A DNA stretch of 45,231 nt from JAVBQJ01 sp031549115 (GTDB lineage Bacteria; Verrucomicrobiota; Lentisphaeria; Victivallales; Victivallaceae): NCBI GenBank assembly GCA_031549115.1, contig JAVBQJ010000032.1, forward strand, positions 1 through 45,231. The letters run 5' to 3'. The position numbers were made by a program, and so were the translations under genes. Within the stretch, counting starts at the first letter, position 1. Every line of letters begins with the position of its first letter. A model generated the notes under the pieces. It had not been told where the DNA came from. It did not search any database and saw only the letters and a list, made by a program, of their open reading frames with translations. Of this stretch, positions 1-8,068 are shown in pieces.

Positions 1-29
1 AAACCTGCACAGCTGGCATCAGTGTAAAC

Positions 30-522
30 TGTCCTGAAACTTAAACCATGACGGGCCGTTTTATGAAAAAGTCTTACGACCGCAAATTCAACAGTCGCGT
101 CGCGCTTGCAGCGCTACGCGGCGACCTGACGGTGGCGGAAATTGCAGGGTTGTACCAGATACATCCGAATCTGGTGCAGCAATGGAAAAAGAAATTCTTC
201 GAAGAAGCCTCTGGCGTCTTTATGACCAAAGCGGAGCGCAAATCAGTATGGACGGGCGGGGCCGATGCCTGGACAACGCTAAGATGGAGCGCTTCTGGTG
301 GGCGCTGGAGTACGAGAACATCAAAATCAAGGAGTATGTCAGTCTGCCGCAACTGCGGTTCGGAGTGCAACACTATGTGAATTTCTACAACAGCCGACGG
401 ATTCACTCGGCGTTGCACTATCAGACGCCGGATGAAATCTATTTCGGGACTTGCAATCCGCACATCAAAAGGTATGGTAACTCAAAGGTCTTTACACCGA
501 TCTTTCAATAGAAAGTAGTCCA
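30..522 (+). pseudogene. IS3-family transposase remnant, OrfA start joined to OrfB end
   Basis: The first part (ATG at 63, MKKSYDRKFNSRVALAALRG) is an IS3-type OrfA helix-turn-helix: a Tra8-like start, then 'VAEIAGLYQIHPNLVQQWKK'. After about residue 55 the reading switches to another frame. There, 224-511 encodes the end of an OrfB integrase: 'RCLDNAKMERFWWALEYE', then 'NFYNSRRIHSALHYQTPDE', the usual DDE C-terminal region. The catalytic middle of OrfB (about 200 codons) is missing, so the element cannot make transposase. The junction lies near 215-240. Possible element ends are TGTCCTGAAAC at 30 and AGTAGTCCA ending at 522; no convincing target duplication flanks them, so the ends are tentative. 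It sits 59 bp upstream of the URO-D-like gene. Confidence 0.8.
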
Positions 523-580
523 GCCAAAGGGGCAGGCGCATAAGGAAATGAAATCATTAGCAAAATAAAGGAAACTCGTC

Positions 581-1828
581 ATGAGTTGTGTCAATATAAG
601 TAAAGAAGAAATAACCCGACTGAAATATTTGGCCGGGGAATTAGTAAAAGTCATCAACCCCGATGAAGATGCAAAAAAAATCGCTTTCTGGAAACGTCAT
701 AATGTTTTACAAGGAGAACGCCCGGCGATTTTTATCAGCCCGGACAATGCCTGGAGAGAACTAATTCCGGCAGCATCCATGCAGTGTATAGATCCTTTTG
801 CCCGTTTTCTTGAAGATATGTTATTGCAGAAGCTTGCCCGCAATAAATACCTTCCTGATGATGTGCCTTTAACCGATGTGATCAAAATACCCAAGGTAAT
901 TTATAATACTATGTGGGGAGTTCAACCGAAACGAGAATACTTCGGCGATGACATTTCCTCATGGCACCACATCCCCATCATCGAAAAACCGGATGACTGG
1001 AAAATGCTCAAAGCTCCAGTGGTATCGTATGATGAAGAGAAAACGAAAATGCAACTGGAATTTGCGCATGAAATCTTTGACGATAACTTTAAGGTGCGTT
1101 CAGTAGGTCGGGAAAGCTTCAGTTTTCACATGATTCACTATTATTGCGATTATCGTGGCATGGATAACCTGTATATCGACATGATGGACGATCCGCAGAT
1201 GGTACATGATGTTATGCGTTTTTTTACTGACGGCCTGAAGTCAATGACCGACCAATACGAAAAACTCGGTTTGATGGAGCTGAATAACGACGATACGTAT
1301 CATTATACCGGAGGAATCGGATACAATGATCTGGAGTTGCCGTCTAAGCATTTTAAAGAGGACAACGTTAAGCGGCAGGACGTATGGGCAGCGGCGGAAG
1401 CCCAGGAATTTTGTAATGTATCACCGGATATGCATGAAGAATTTGCCATGCAGTATGAGCGTGAATTATTGGAAAGTTTTGGACTGAATGGGTATGGGTG
1501 TTGCGATGATTTGGGCAAGAAATTGGAATATGTGCTGAAGATAAGTAATTTAAGAAGGGTGGCAGTTTGTCCATGGGCTGATATTGATGACTTCAGACCG
1601 GTTTTGGGCGATAAATATCTTATGACGTGGAAACCGCAGCCAAGTTTTTTGGCACATGATAAAATGGACTCGGATTTAATAAAAGCTGAACTGAAAGAAG
1701 GTGTCCGCAAGGCAAGAGGCGGACGTTTGGAACTGATATTACGCGACACCAATACCTGTCGCAATGACTTGTCGCGCTTTGCCGAATGGGTAAAGATTGC
1801 GCGCCAAATCATCGAGCAAAATTGGTGA
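581..1828 (+). CDS. URO-D / MtaA-like methyltransferase-fold protein
   Basis: 415 residues, cytoplasmic, no signal peptide. It resembles the uroporphyrinogen-decarboxylase superfamily branch common in gut anaerobes, which is used as corrinoid methyltransferases or has unknown substrates rather than making haem. Diagnostic text is in the C-terminal half: 'LNGYGCCDDLGKKLEYVLK' followed by 'ISNLRRVAVCPWADIDD' and 'MTWKPQPSFLA', a TIM-barrel strand pattern typical of this branch. Start ATG 581 has AAAGGA about 10 bases upstream. A strong hairpin terminator follows at 1835. Base composition is visibly AT-richer than the rest of the window, with many A/T third positions, and IS3 remnants lie on both sides, suggesting acquisition by transfer. 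Substrate unknown. Confidence 0.8.
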   Translation: MSCVNISKEEITRLKYLAGELVKVINPDEDAKKIAFWKRHNVLQGERPAIFISPDNAWRELIPAASMQCIDPFARFLEDMLLQKLARNKYLPDDVPLTDVIKIPKVIYNTMWGVQPKREYFGDDISSWHHIPIIEKPDDWKMLKAPVVSYDEEKTKMQLEFAHEIFDDNFKVRSVGRESFSFHMIHYYCDYRGMDNLYIDMMDDPQMVHDVMRFFTDGLKSMTDQYEKLGLMELNNDDTYHYTGGIGYNDLELPSKHFKEDNVKRQDVWAAAEAQEFCNVSPDMHEEFAMQYERELLESFGLNGYGCCDDLGKKLEYVLKISNLRRVAVCPWADIDDFRPVLGDKYLMTWKPQPSFLAHDKMDSDLIKAELKEGVRKARGGRLELILRDTNTCRNDLSRFAEWVKIARQIIEQNW

Positions 1829-1834
1829 AAACCC

Positions 1835-1886
1835 AAAGACTTTTTGAACGGTTCTTTCCGAACCGCAGCAAAAAGTCTTTTTTATT
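1835..1886 (+). terminator. intrinsic terminator of the URO-D-like gene
   Basis: The stem AAAGACTTTTT (1835-1845) pairs perfectly with AAAAAGTCTTT (1870-1880). An inner GGTTC/GAACC stem (1850-1854 and 1860-1864) has a 5-base loop. It is followed by TTTATT. It begins 7 bases after the stop codon. Confidence 0.88.
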
Positions 1887-1956
1887 GCTCATTTATATTA
1901 CGCTCGTTACGTTTCTTTATAAAGGAGTCTGACAGTCATCATTGACAGACAGGTTA

Positions 1957-2148
1957 TCACAAGCCTTGAGCCTTGGCAAAGTAACGTTCTTCAAACTCAT
2001 CCGGCGACCAATTGCCAATCGAACTATGCGGTCTTTGCGTATTGAAAAATCGGATATACTCATTGACATAATATTCTAATTCGACAATCGAAGAATAATT
2101 ATGATGGGATATTTCATCACTCTTCATAATGCTGAAGAGCTTTCCATC
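1957..2148 (-). pseudogene. IS3-family transposase OrfB C-terminal fragment
   Basis: About 60 codons on the minus strand match the end of an IS3 (IS150-like) integrase: 'FSIMKSDEISHHNYSS', then 'YYVNEYIRFFNTQRPHSSIG' and 'SPDEFEERYF'. This is the conserved region after the last catalytic Glu. The rest of the transposase is absent. Homology stops near 2148, where the reading frame runs into the antisense of the truncated AraC gene, so the element fragment abuts that gene directly. It differs from the remnant at 30-522, so two separate IS3 elements left traces on either side of the URO-D-like gene. Confidence 0.8.
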
Positions 2149-2164
2149 ACTGCATTGTCCAAAG

Positions 2165-2629
2165 GTGCGAATACTGTTGATGACTTCGACGCTCGACGAC
2201 CGGATGGCGGGGCGTCCGGTGTCGGCATCGATTCTGCTGCCGTGTCCCACGCACATCATCACCCGGCGCACTACCGATACCCTGGCGCACGAGCACCCGG
2301 TGCTGCAGAAAGCGATGGCATTCATCCGCAACAACTACCGCAACAGCATCAGTGTCGGCGACATCGCCGACCACGCCGGAATTTCGTTGTCGCAACTGAA
2401 GTCGCTGATGCACGCGCAGCTGGGGCATTCACCGGGAAAAATCCTTCGGGAAATGCGGCTGACATTGGCGCATAAACTGCTGCTGTCCAGCGATCAGACA
2501 CTGGACGAAATCGCATCGCGCTGCGGCTACAGCAGCAAGGTGACGCTGTCGCAGACCTTCCGGCGCCTTTACGGCCACCCGCCGGGGTATTACCGCAACC
2601 GTCCCCGTGAGGAGGACGGCGGCAGGTGA
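2165..2629 (+). pseudogene. XylR-type AraC regulator, 5' end lost
   Basis: The plus-frame continues from the IS junction. 'LDDRMAGRPVSASILLPCP' followed by 'THIITRRTTDTLA' matches the end of the periplasmic-binding-like sensor and the linker ('VVTRRSTDVLA') of XylR-family regulators. A complete AraC double helix-turn-helix follows, with 'ISVGDIADHAGISLSQLKSL' and 'TLDEIASRCGYSSKVTLSQT', ending GYYRNRP. About 250 N-terminal codons that would bind sugar are missing, cut off at the IS3 fragment. An in-frame ATG at 2129 could still give a DNA-binding-only protein, but no ribosome site fits and that start lies in IS-derived sequence. The stop is 10 bp from the convergent beta-helix gene. Confidence 0.75.
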
Positions 2630-2639
2630 CCGGAAAATC

Positions 2640-4205
2640 CTACCGGATGGGAGTGCCTCCAAAGAGAGAACCGGTTTCGGCTTGCCGCCCGGAAGCTGCC
2701 GTTGGCGGTGCGGCCGGAGCAGGGGTGGCGATATGCTGTACCGGACCGGCCATGGTGATCCCGTTGGGGTCGAGGAGTTGATAAGACAGCACCCCTTCGG
2801 TGGGTTGCAGATTCAGCCGGGGAGCCGGAAAATCGGCTTGGATGATATTGCCGAAAATACTGCCGCTTTCCACTTCGAGGCTTTGGCCGCGGTAGAGCTG
2901 AATGGAGCAGTTGGAGAGGCCGCCGAGTTGTTTTCCCCGTCCGGCGATCAGAGGGTGGGGCGCGTCGGTCGGGTTGTAATTTTTGGCGATGAGGCGGCTG
3001 GTGCGAATGGCTGCCGCCGGATCGATATCGCCGTTCAGCACGATCCATGGATCGACATTTCCCTCCAATCGCCAACTGGTGAAGGACACGGTCATGTCTT
3101 CGGCCACGCCGCGCACGTCGAGCAGCTGCCGGTAGCCTTCCAGGTGCCCGGTCAGGGTGAAGCGGTGTACCAATCCGACCAGGCGGACCGCAAACGGGTC
3201 GGCATCCGGACCGCCGCCCCAGCGGTTGAAGTAGACGTCGTTGACCGACAATCCGGCCATGCCGGCGACGGTCAAAGCCGGGCCGTTAAAGCCGATCAAC
3301 GAGGACGCCCCGTCGATCGCGACCTGCGAGTTGGAGGTGTATTCGGTGAAAAATTCCACATTTTCCGATTGGATGCCATACAGATCGGTTGCGGTCAGGA
3401 CCACCGGATTATCGGCGATGACCACGATGTTGTGCGCGCGCCAGATTTCAGCGGCGACGGAGTAAATGCCGATGCTGCCGACTCCGCCGTTGGCTTTCGG
3501 GTTCTCGGCCAGATTGATGGTGAGATCGCGGAACGTGCTGAATTCGACGAATTTATGGTTGTTGCTGCGGGCGAGGAGAACGCCGACCGTGGAGGCATCC
3601 GGTCCGGCGCCCAGAATGGTCAGGGATTCCAGCATGAAGTTGGGCGAACCCGTGGCATCGAAGAGGATGCCGCCGGTTTGGGCCAGAATCTGACTGCCGC
3701 CGGCAAGGCCATGGCCGGTTCCGGAAATGGTCAGCGGCGGCTGGCTCCGGTCGGTACAATTCAAGGTACGGGTGGCCAGATAACGTCCGTGCGGAATGGC
3801 GATGCGGCCGGCCCCGGAGCGGATGGCGGCTTGCAGCGCATCGGAATCGTCGTTGCGGCCGTCGCCTTTGGCACCCCACCACTGGGGATAGACCTGGGGT
3901 TGGGTCGACGCGGCAAAATCGATCTGGTCGTCGGCAAAATTTTCGAAGATTCGTACCGGGGCGGCCTGGATGGAGCCATGGACGGTGAGCTTGCCGCCCT
4001 CCTGCCGGATCAGCCGGCCGTTGCCGCCGAAGACCAGGGTGGCGGCTTCGGGGACGACCAGCTCGGAGGTCAGGGACAACGGTTCTTCCAGTACGGCGAA
4101 CGCGTTTTCCTGTAATTGCCGGACGAGGTCGTCGGTTTCGCCGGCCGCAAGCGGGACAGTCAGGAGCATGGCACTGAAGAGGGACAGCAGAGGAATCATT
4201 TTCAT
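2640..4205 (-). CDS. secreted right-handed beta-helix (pectate-lyase-3 superfamily) protein
   Basis: 521 residues from ATG 4205, chosen because TAAGGAT lies about 8 bases upstream and because it gives a clean signal peptide (MKMIPLLSLFSAMLLTVPLA, cut after LAAG). After an N-terminal beta region the pectate-lyase-3 entry motif 'WGAKGDGRNDDSDALQAAI' occurs near residue 110, followed by repeated short beta-strand rungs with Asn/Gly turns, as expected for a parallel beta-helix. Such proteins are polysaccharide lyases, glycosidases (GH28/GH55-like) or carbohydrate-binding scaffolds; catalytic residues cannot be assigned by eye. The last about 30 residues are Ala/Pro-rich and probably disordered. 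It is transcribed away from the adjacent AraC regulator, its likely activator. Confidence 0.8.
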   Translation of the reverse strand: MKMIPLLSLFSAMLLTVPLAAGETDDLVRQLQENAFAVLEEPLSLTSELVVPEAATLVFGGNGRLIRQEGGKLTVHGSIQAAPVRIFENFADDQIDFAASTQPQVYPQWWGAKGDGRNDDSDALQAAIRSGAGRIAIPHGRYLATRTLNCTDRSQPPLTISGTGHGLAGGSQILAQTGGILFDATGSPNFMLESLTILGAGPDASTVGVLLARSNNHKFVEFSTFRDLTINLAENPKANGGVGSIGIYSVAAEIWRAHNIVVIADNPVVLTATDLYGIQSENVEFFTEYTSNSQVAIDGASSLIGFNGPALTVAGMAGLSVNDVYFNRWGGGPDADPFAVRLVGLVHRFTLTGHLEGYRQLLDVRGVAEDMTVSFTSWRLEGNVDPWIVLNGDIDPAAAIRTSRLIAKNYNPTDAPHPLIAGRGKQLGGLSNCSIQLYRGQSLEVESGSIFGNIIQADFPAPRLNLQPTEGVLSYQLLDPNGITMAGPVQHIATPAPAAPPTAASGRQAETGSLFGGTPIR

Positions 4206-4258
4206 TTTTTCGATCCTTATTTTGCGTTGAAAGTATGCGGTGTGCGGAAACGGCATGC

Positions 4259-4287
4259 TTGTTTTTTTCCGCGTCGGGAAGTATAGT
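4259..4287 (+). promoter_or_regulatory. promoter of the AraC gene at 4316
   Basis: TTGTTT (4259-4264), 17-base spacer, TATAGT (4282-4287). An inverted repeat GCGGAAA (4244-4250) / TTTCCGC (4266-4272) with a 15-base gap overlaps the -35 region in this 110-bp divergent intergenic stretch. It could be an operator shared with the beta-helix gene; that is inference. Confidence 0.5.
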
Positions 4288-4315
4288 ATGGAAAAATACG
4301 GAAGCGGGAGCAGCG

Positions 4316-5230
4316 ATGAATCGATACTTCGTGCCGGTACAATTGCCGGAAAATTGCTATGTCGGAATCCACGGGCCGACCGCTCCGGTACCGGACAATA
4401 TTGCGCTCTGGACCCGGGTTGGTCTGGGGGCCGGCAAGCCCCGGACCTGGCGCCATCACCGTTTTCAGCTGCTTCTCGGGTATGCCGGCGAAGCGGAGGT
4501 CCGGGTGGACGGCCGCGGCTACGAATTCCGGGAGCAGACTGCGATTCTGGTTTTTCCCTACCAGAATCACGAATTCCGGCTGGTGTCGTCCCGGGTCGAA
4601 TGGACCTTGATCACCTTTGTCTTGAACAACGCCGAGGATATCGGTTCCCTGCGCAACGCCTGCCGCTGTTTTCCGGAAGAGTTGCAGCAGGAAGGCATGG
4701 AGTTGAACCGGCTTTTTCTCCGGCTCGGCAATCAGGAAGGGGCGTCGGCCGATGCCGCGCAGAGGCTGTTGCGTGACGAACTCCGGCTGCGGCTGGGCCT
4801 GTTTCTGATTCGTCTGGAGCGGCAGCCGGTCATCGGTGCGAAAGATGACGGCCGTTCCGAGTCCGGAATGCCGGGTCTCTATCTCTTGGACCGGATTCAC
4901 GATTACATCTTCAAGAAACGGAATTACCTGGTGAACAACGGGGAATTGGCCGAAGCCATCGGTGTTTCGGTGAGCACGCTGCGCCGTTCCGTCCGAAAGG
5001 AGCTTGGATTTCCGCTTTCGGAATATCTGCGCGACTTGCGGTTGACCTACGCTTGCGAACTGCTGCAGAATCACCGCCATTCGGTCGGAGAGGTGGCGGC
5101 GCTTTGCGGCTATAACTCCATCAATGCGTTCAGTTTTGCTTTTAAGCATCATTTCGGTTCTCCTCCCAGCGAACGCCGGGCGGCGGGGACTGCCGAACCG
5201 GAGTTGCCGTCGCCTCCGCCAGGCCGCTGA
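4316..5230 (+). CDS. AraC-family transcriptional regulator (module A)
   Basis: 304 residues. Start ATG 4316 is preferred over the upstream in-frame 4235 because GGGAG sits 6 bases ahead and the N-terminus then begins directly with the sensor domain. Residues 1-130 look like a cupin-type arm ('RFQLLLGYAGEAEVRVDGRG', then 'LVFPYQNHEFRLV'). Residues about 195-285 form the AraC DNA-binding region, with helix-turn-helix 1 'NNGELAEAIGVSVSTLRRS' and helix-turn-helix 2 'HSVGEVAALCGYNSINAFS', closing with FKHHFGSPPSE. Divergent from the secreted beta-helix gene and convergent with the prepilin-like gene 9 bp away. Probably controls both in response to a sugar; the inducer is unknown. Confidence 0.9.
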   Translation: MNRYFVPVQLPENCYVGIHGPTAPVPDNIALWTRVGLGAGKPRTWRHHRFQLLLGYAGEAEVRVDGRGYEFREQTAILVFPYQNHEFRLVSSRVEWTLITFVLNNAEDIGSLRNACRCFPEELQQEGMELNRLFLRLGNQEGASADAAQRLLRDELRLRLGLFLIRLERQPVIGAKDDGRSESGMPGLYLLDRIHDYIFKKRNYLVNNGELAEAIGVSVSTLRRSVRKELGFPLSEYLRDLRLTYACELLQNHRHSVGEVAALCGYNSINAFSFAFKHHFGSPPSERRAAGTAEPELPSPPPGR

Positions 5231-5239
5231 GCCGAAAGC

Positions 5240-5890
5240 TCAATCGTTGCCCTCATAAGCCGCCATCAACCGCGCGCTGCCGTCGGTACAGACCACGTTG
5301 GTTCCTTTCATCTGCTTGGCGTTCAGGTTGCCGCTGCTGCCGTGCATCTGCTTGATGGATAACGCGGAAGGACCATCCCACATGTCGGAGAAGAGCACAT
5401 TGTCCGGCCGTTGCCCCCACCATTTCAATTCCCCCCACAGGGTCTTGTCGGCGGTGACCTTCAACACCGGCTGAGCATACACCGAACCGAAAATTGCATC
5501 ATCGTATTTGAGACCGAAATAGAAGTAACCGATGTAGGCGTCGGCATCGAAAACCTTTGCCGCATCGTTCCCCTGTGCCGCGGCGCCCGGAATCAGACCG
5601 GAGGCGAGGGCATTGTCACAAAAATAAATCTTTTTGCTGTTGTTGTAGTCCAGCAGGGTATTTTTGATTTCCGGCTGGTTGATCCACTGATTCCAGCAGG
5701 CCTGGGGCAGCGTGTCGTCGCAGTCGCCGGCATACATGATGCTGCCCAGACCCAGTTGCTTCAGATTGTTGAGGCAGCGGGTGTCCATGGCCTTGGCCCG
5801 GGCTTTACTCAATGCCGGCAACAGCATGCTGGCTAGAATTGCAATAATTGCGATTACGACCAGCAGTTCTATAAGTGTGAATTTTTTCAT
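5240..5890 (-). CDS. type II/IV prepilin-like protein (pseudopilin), module A
   Basis: 216 residues. It has the N-terminal methylation signature 'FTLIELLVVIAIIAILASML', with the conserved Glu at +5 and one hydrophobic helix, followed by 'LPALSKARAKAMDTRCLNNL' as in the large Lentisphaerota/Planctomycetota pseudopilin families. The residue before the cleavage site is Lys (MKK|FTLIE), not the usual Gly. The usual C-terminal H-X9-DG motif is stretched: His of 'QMHGSSG' is followed 20 residues later by 'CTDGSA'. The ribosome site AAGGAAGGAT precedes ATG 5890. It has its own promoter (5979-6006). Probably inner-membrane anchored with a periplasmic beta domain, serving secretion or surface display of glycan-active proteins; this role is inferred from context. 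Confidence 0.85.
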   Translation of the reverse strand: MKKFTLIELLVVIAIIAILASMLLPALSKARAKAMDTRCLNNLKQLGLGSIMYAGDCDDTLPQACWNQWINQPEIKNTLLDYNNSKKIYFCDNALASGLIPGAAAQGNDAAKVFDADAYIGYFYFGLKYDDAIFGSVYAQPVLKVTADKTLWGELKWWGQRPDNVLFSDMWDGPSALSIKQMHGSSGNLNAKQMKGTNVVCTDGSARLMAAYEGND

Positions 5891-5978
5891 CCGTCAATCC
5901 TTCCTTTGCTTGCTTCGGGAGCTCTGCGGCCCGAAATCGTTTTTATATCTGTCTTGCGTGTCGATATTCTTCTTCCAT

Positions 5979-6006
5979 ATTATAGCAAAGATCGGGCAAA
6001 AAACAA
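5979..6006 (-). promoter_or_regulatory. promoter of the module A prepilin-like gene
   Basis: On the minus strand: TTGTTT (6006-6001), 16-base spacer, consensus TATAAT (5984-5979), about 90 bases before ATG 5890. A short inverted repeat TTCACTC-TT-GAGTGAA at 6050-6065 lies upstream and could be an operator. The rest of 5891-6171 shows no gene. Confidence 0.65.
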
Positions 6007-6171
6007 TAGTGCGAAAATAATAAAATTGGTAAATTATTGAATATTTTTATTCACTCTTGAGTGAAAGGAAAAAAAAGCGAACCTGCCTGGGGGCAATCGA
6101 AAGCGGCAGCTTTGGAAAACGCGCCGAAAGCAGCAAAGCATTCTTTTATCCGTCACTGTTCAATTGGAATT

Positions 6172-7974
6172 TTATTGAGGCCACTCTGAGCCGTCCGGAT
6201 AATACGTTCTCGCCCGGCCGAAGAGCGCGGGACGGACGGCGGGATCTTGATAGTGGAAGCGCTTGCCGGACTTCAGCGCGGCTGCGTTTTGGGAAAGAAA
6301 CCGCAGCCACGCGTCGCGCAGTGCGAGGCGTTCACCACGGGACAGATCGCTCCGGCCGCTGCTGCCGCCGCCGAGGCCTTCGATATTTTGCGCCAGCACA
6401 TCGAGCGACAGCTGGAGAAAGCCGTCCTCGGGTAAGCGGTTCGCGCAAATCAGTGACGCTTCGTAACGGCCGCCCGGCATGCAGGCGGCATTTCCCGCTG
6501 CGCGCATGACCCATTCCTGCTGTGTGGTTTGCAGGACTTCGAGGACCGGTTGCAGAAATTCGCGCCGCCCGGAGTGCATCGCCAGTTCGCAGGTGGCGAG
6601 GAGGACGCCGGTGTCGCTGTCTTCGAAAGCATGCAGGGCATACTCCACACAATCGTCGGGTACAGTCGGGGGAATGGATGCGATCGCGCGTTGGCGAATC
6701 GCATAGCTGTCGCTCGGACCGAATGCTTCGAGCCGGTCAAACCAGTCCGCGGGCATCGGATCGGGGCGCTCGATGGAAAGCCAGTGAAAGTAAACGAGAA
6801 TTTGCGCATCTCCGGAAAGATTGTCCCCTGGCCGGTAGCCGCGGCGGCAGACAGTGAAGGCGGCATCCAGCAATTCCCGCAGGGGCGAAGGAAAATCCAA
6901 CGGGTTTGCCTCGCCGGTACGCGGAGAATGCGTTACTGCAAGCGCTTTGTCGAGAGCTTCGAGAATCGCACCGGCATCCTCCGGCTGCGCCACATGCAGA
7001 AGCAGTCGCGCACCTGCGGTGACCATGGCGGGATCGGCATTTCGGATCAACTCCTTGCCCAGCGCGCGAACCGGATCGCGCAAGCCGGGATCCCAGGAGC
7101 GAGCTTTTTTCATTGCCGCATAACTTTCTATCTGGGGGGTGTAACGCAACAGGTATACATCCGGATAGTGACCGTGTACACGATCCGACAGCAGGTCGGC
7201 GGCACGCCGCCGCAATTCGAAATCGGGTTCGCCTGCCAGATCGATGAGCGCCCGGGTTGCTTCGATGGTCGGGATGGCGCCGATTCCCTCGATGCAGGGC
7301 TGCGGGCGGCGCCGGACGCGCTTGAGCAGTGGTTGCAGATAAACACCGTAGCGCAAAACGGACCAATCGGCAAAGGGTTCGAGTCGCTTATCACTCGCCA
7401 GGGAATAATAGTTTTCCTCTTTCCCCGGCAGGTTTTCCAGTTGCCCGATCACGTGCTCGGCCTCGGCGGCGTCCGGCATTTTCAGCGTGAGTGTGAGTTC
7501 GGCCTCCGGATACGCGTCCTCCCCCTTGATCCAGCCGAAATCGTGATGGACGCGGATGGTGTATGTCCCCGGTTGGTCGAAATGCCAATAGCGAAAGAGC
7601 GGAAGCGAAAAAACCGCGTCGCCACCCGGAGCAAGCGTCGGAGCTGTCGCCAGGCCGCCATACCCCCACGATGCCGGGAAGGGGTCGGCCAATTCGTTGC
7701 CCTCCGCATCGAACACCCGGAACTTGAAACTTACCTGGCGGTCTACTCCGCGATAATCGCCGCCCACCCGGTATTGAAAAGGTTCCCTGCCGGTGTTGCG
7801 CAACGTGAAATGAAGCAGCACACTGTCGCCGAGGAAGTATTCGGTCTGATCCGTTTCGAGCGTGACTTGCGCCCCCGGCGGAATCGGCGAAAGATTGTCG
7901 AACGTAAACGCAAATGCTTCCATCGCGATGACAGCCGCCGGCACCACCAGCCACCGGAACAAGTATTTTTTCAT
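6172..7974 (-). CDS. exported HEAT-repeat-like protein with N-terminal beta domain
   Basis: 600 residues from ATG 7974; GGAAGAAG lies upstream, and starting here puts the hydrophobic signal 'KYLFRWLVVPAAVIAMEAFA' at the N-terminus. Residues about 25-165 look like an immunoglobulin/BsuPI-type beta domain ('TLETDQTEYFLGDSVLLHFT', 'PGTYTIRVHHDFGW'). From about 200 to 560 the protein is mostly amphipathic helices with a HEAT-like cadence ('TIEATRALIDLAGEPDFELR', 'SYAIRQRAIASIPPTVPDD', 'EWVMRAAGNAACMPGG'). No enzymatic motif is visible. A promoter-like TTGCAT-18-TATATT lies at 8032-8003. It follows dinB by 94 bp but is probably transcribed separately. Function unknown; a periplasmic scaffold is a guess. 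Confidence 0.75.
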   Translation of the reverse strand: MKKYLFRWLVVPAAVIAMEAFAFTFDNLSPIPPGAQVTLETDQTEYFLGDSVLLHFTLRNTGREPFQYRVGGDYRGVDRQVSFKFRVFDAEGNELADPFPASWGYGGLATAPTLAPGGDAVFSLPLFRYWHFDQPGTYTIRVHHDFGWIKGEDAYPEAELTLTLKMPDAAEAEHVIGQLENLPGKEENYYSLASDKRLEPFADWSVLRYGVYLQPLLKRVRRRPQPCIEGIGAIPTIEATRALIDLAGEPDFELRRRAADLLSDRVHGHYPDVYLLRYTPQIESYAAMKKARSWDPGLRDPVRALGKELIRNADPAMVTAGARLLLHVAQPEDAGAILEALDKALAVTHSPRTGEANPLDFPSPLRELLDAAFTVCRRGYRPGDNLSGDAQILVYFHWLSIERPDPMPADWFDRLEAFGPSDSYAIRQRAIASIPPTVPDDCVEYALHAFEDSDTGVLLATCELAMHSGRREFLQPVLEVLQTTQQEWVMRAAGNAACMPGGRYEASLICANRLPEDGFLQLSLDVLAQNIEGLGGGSSGRSDLSRGERLALRDAWLRFLSQNAAALKSGKRFHYQDPAVRPALFGRARTYYPDGSEWPQ

Positions 7975-8002
7975 GAGTCGCTTCTTCCGATTACAATGGT
8001 CA

Positions 8003-8032
8003 AATATACTGATACAGAATATATCCATGCAA
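8003..8032 (-). promoter_or_regulatory. possible promoter of the HEAT-like gene
   Basis: Minus strand TTGCAT (8032-8027), 18-base spacer, TATATT (8008-8003), in the only AT-rich patch between dinB and the HEAT-like gene, about 30 bases before ATG 7974. Confidence 0.4.
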
Positions 8033-8068
8033 AAGCGAAATTGCAAATGGGTATTCCATTCTTGCACC

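Noticed and set aside
24..528. Target-site duplication around the left IS3 remnant
   Set aside because: The bases before 30 and after 522 do not match, so no duplication can be claimed.
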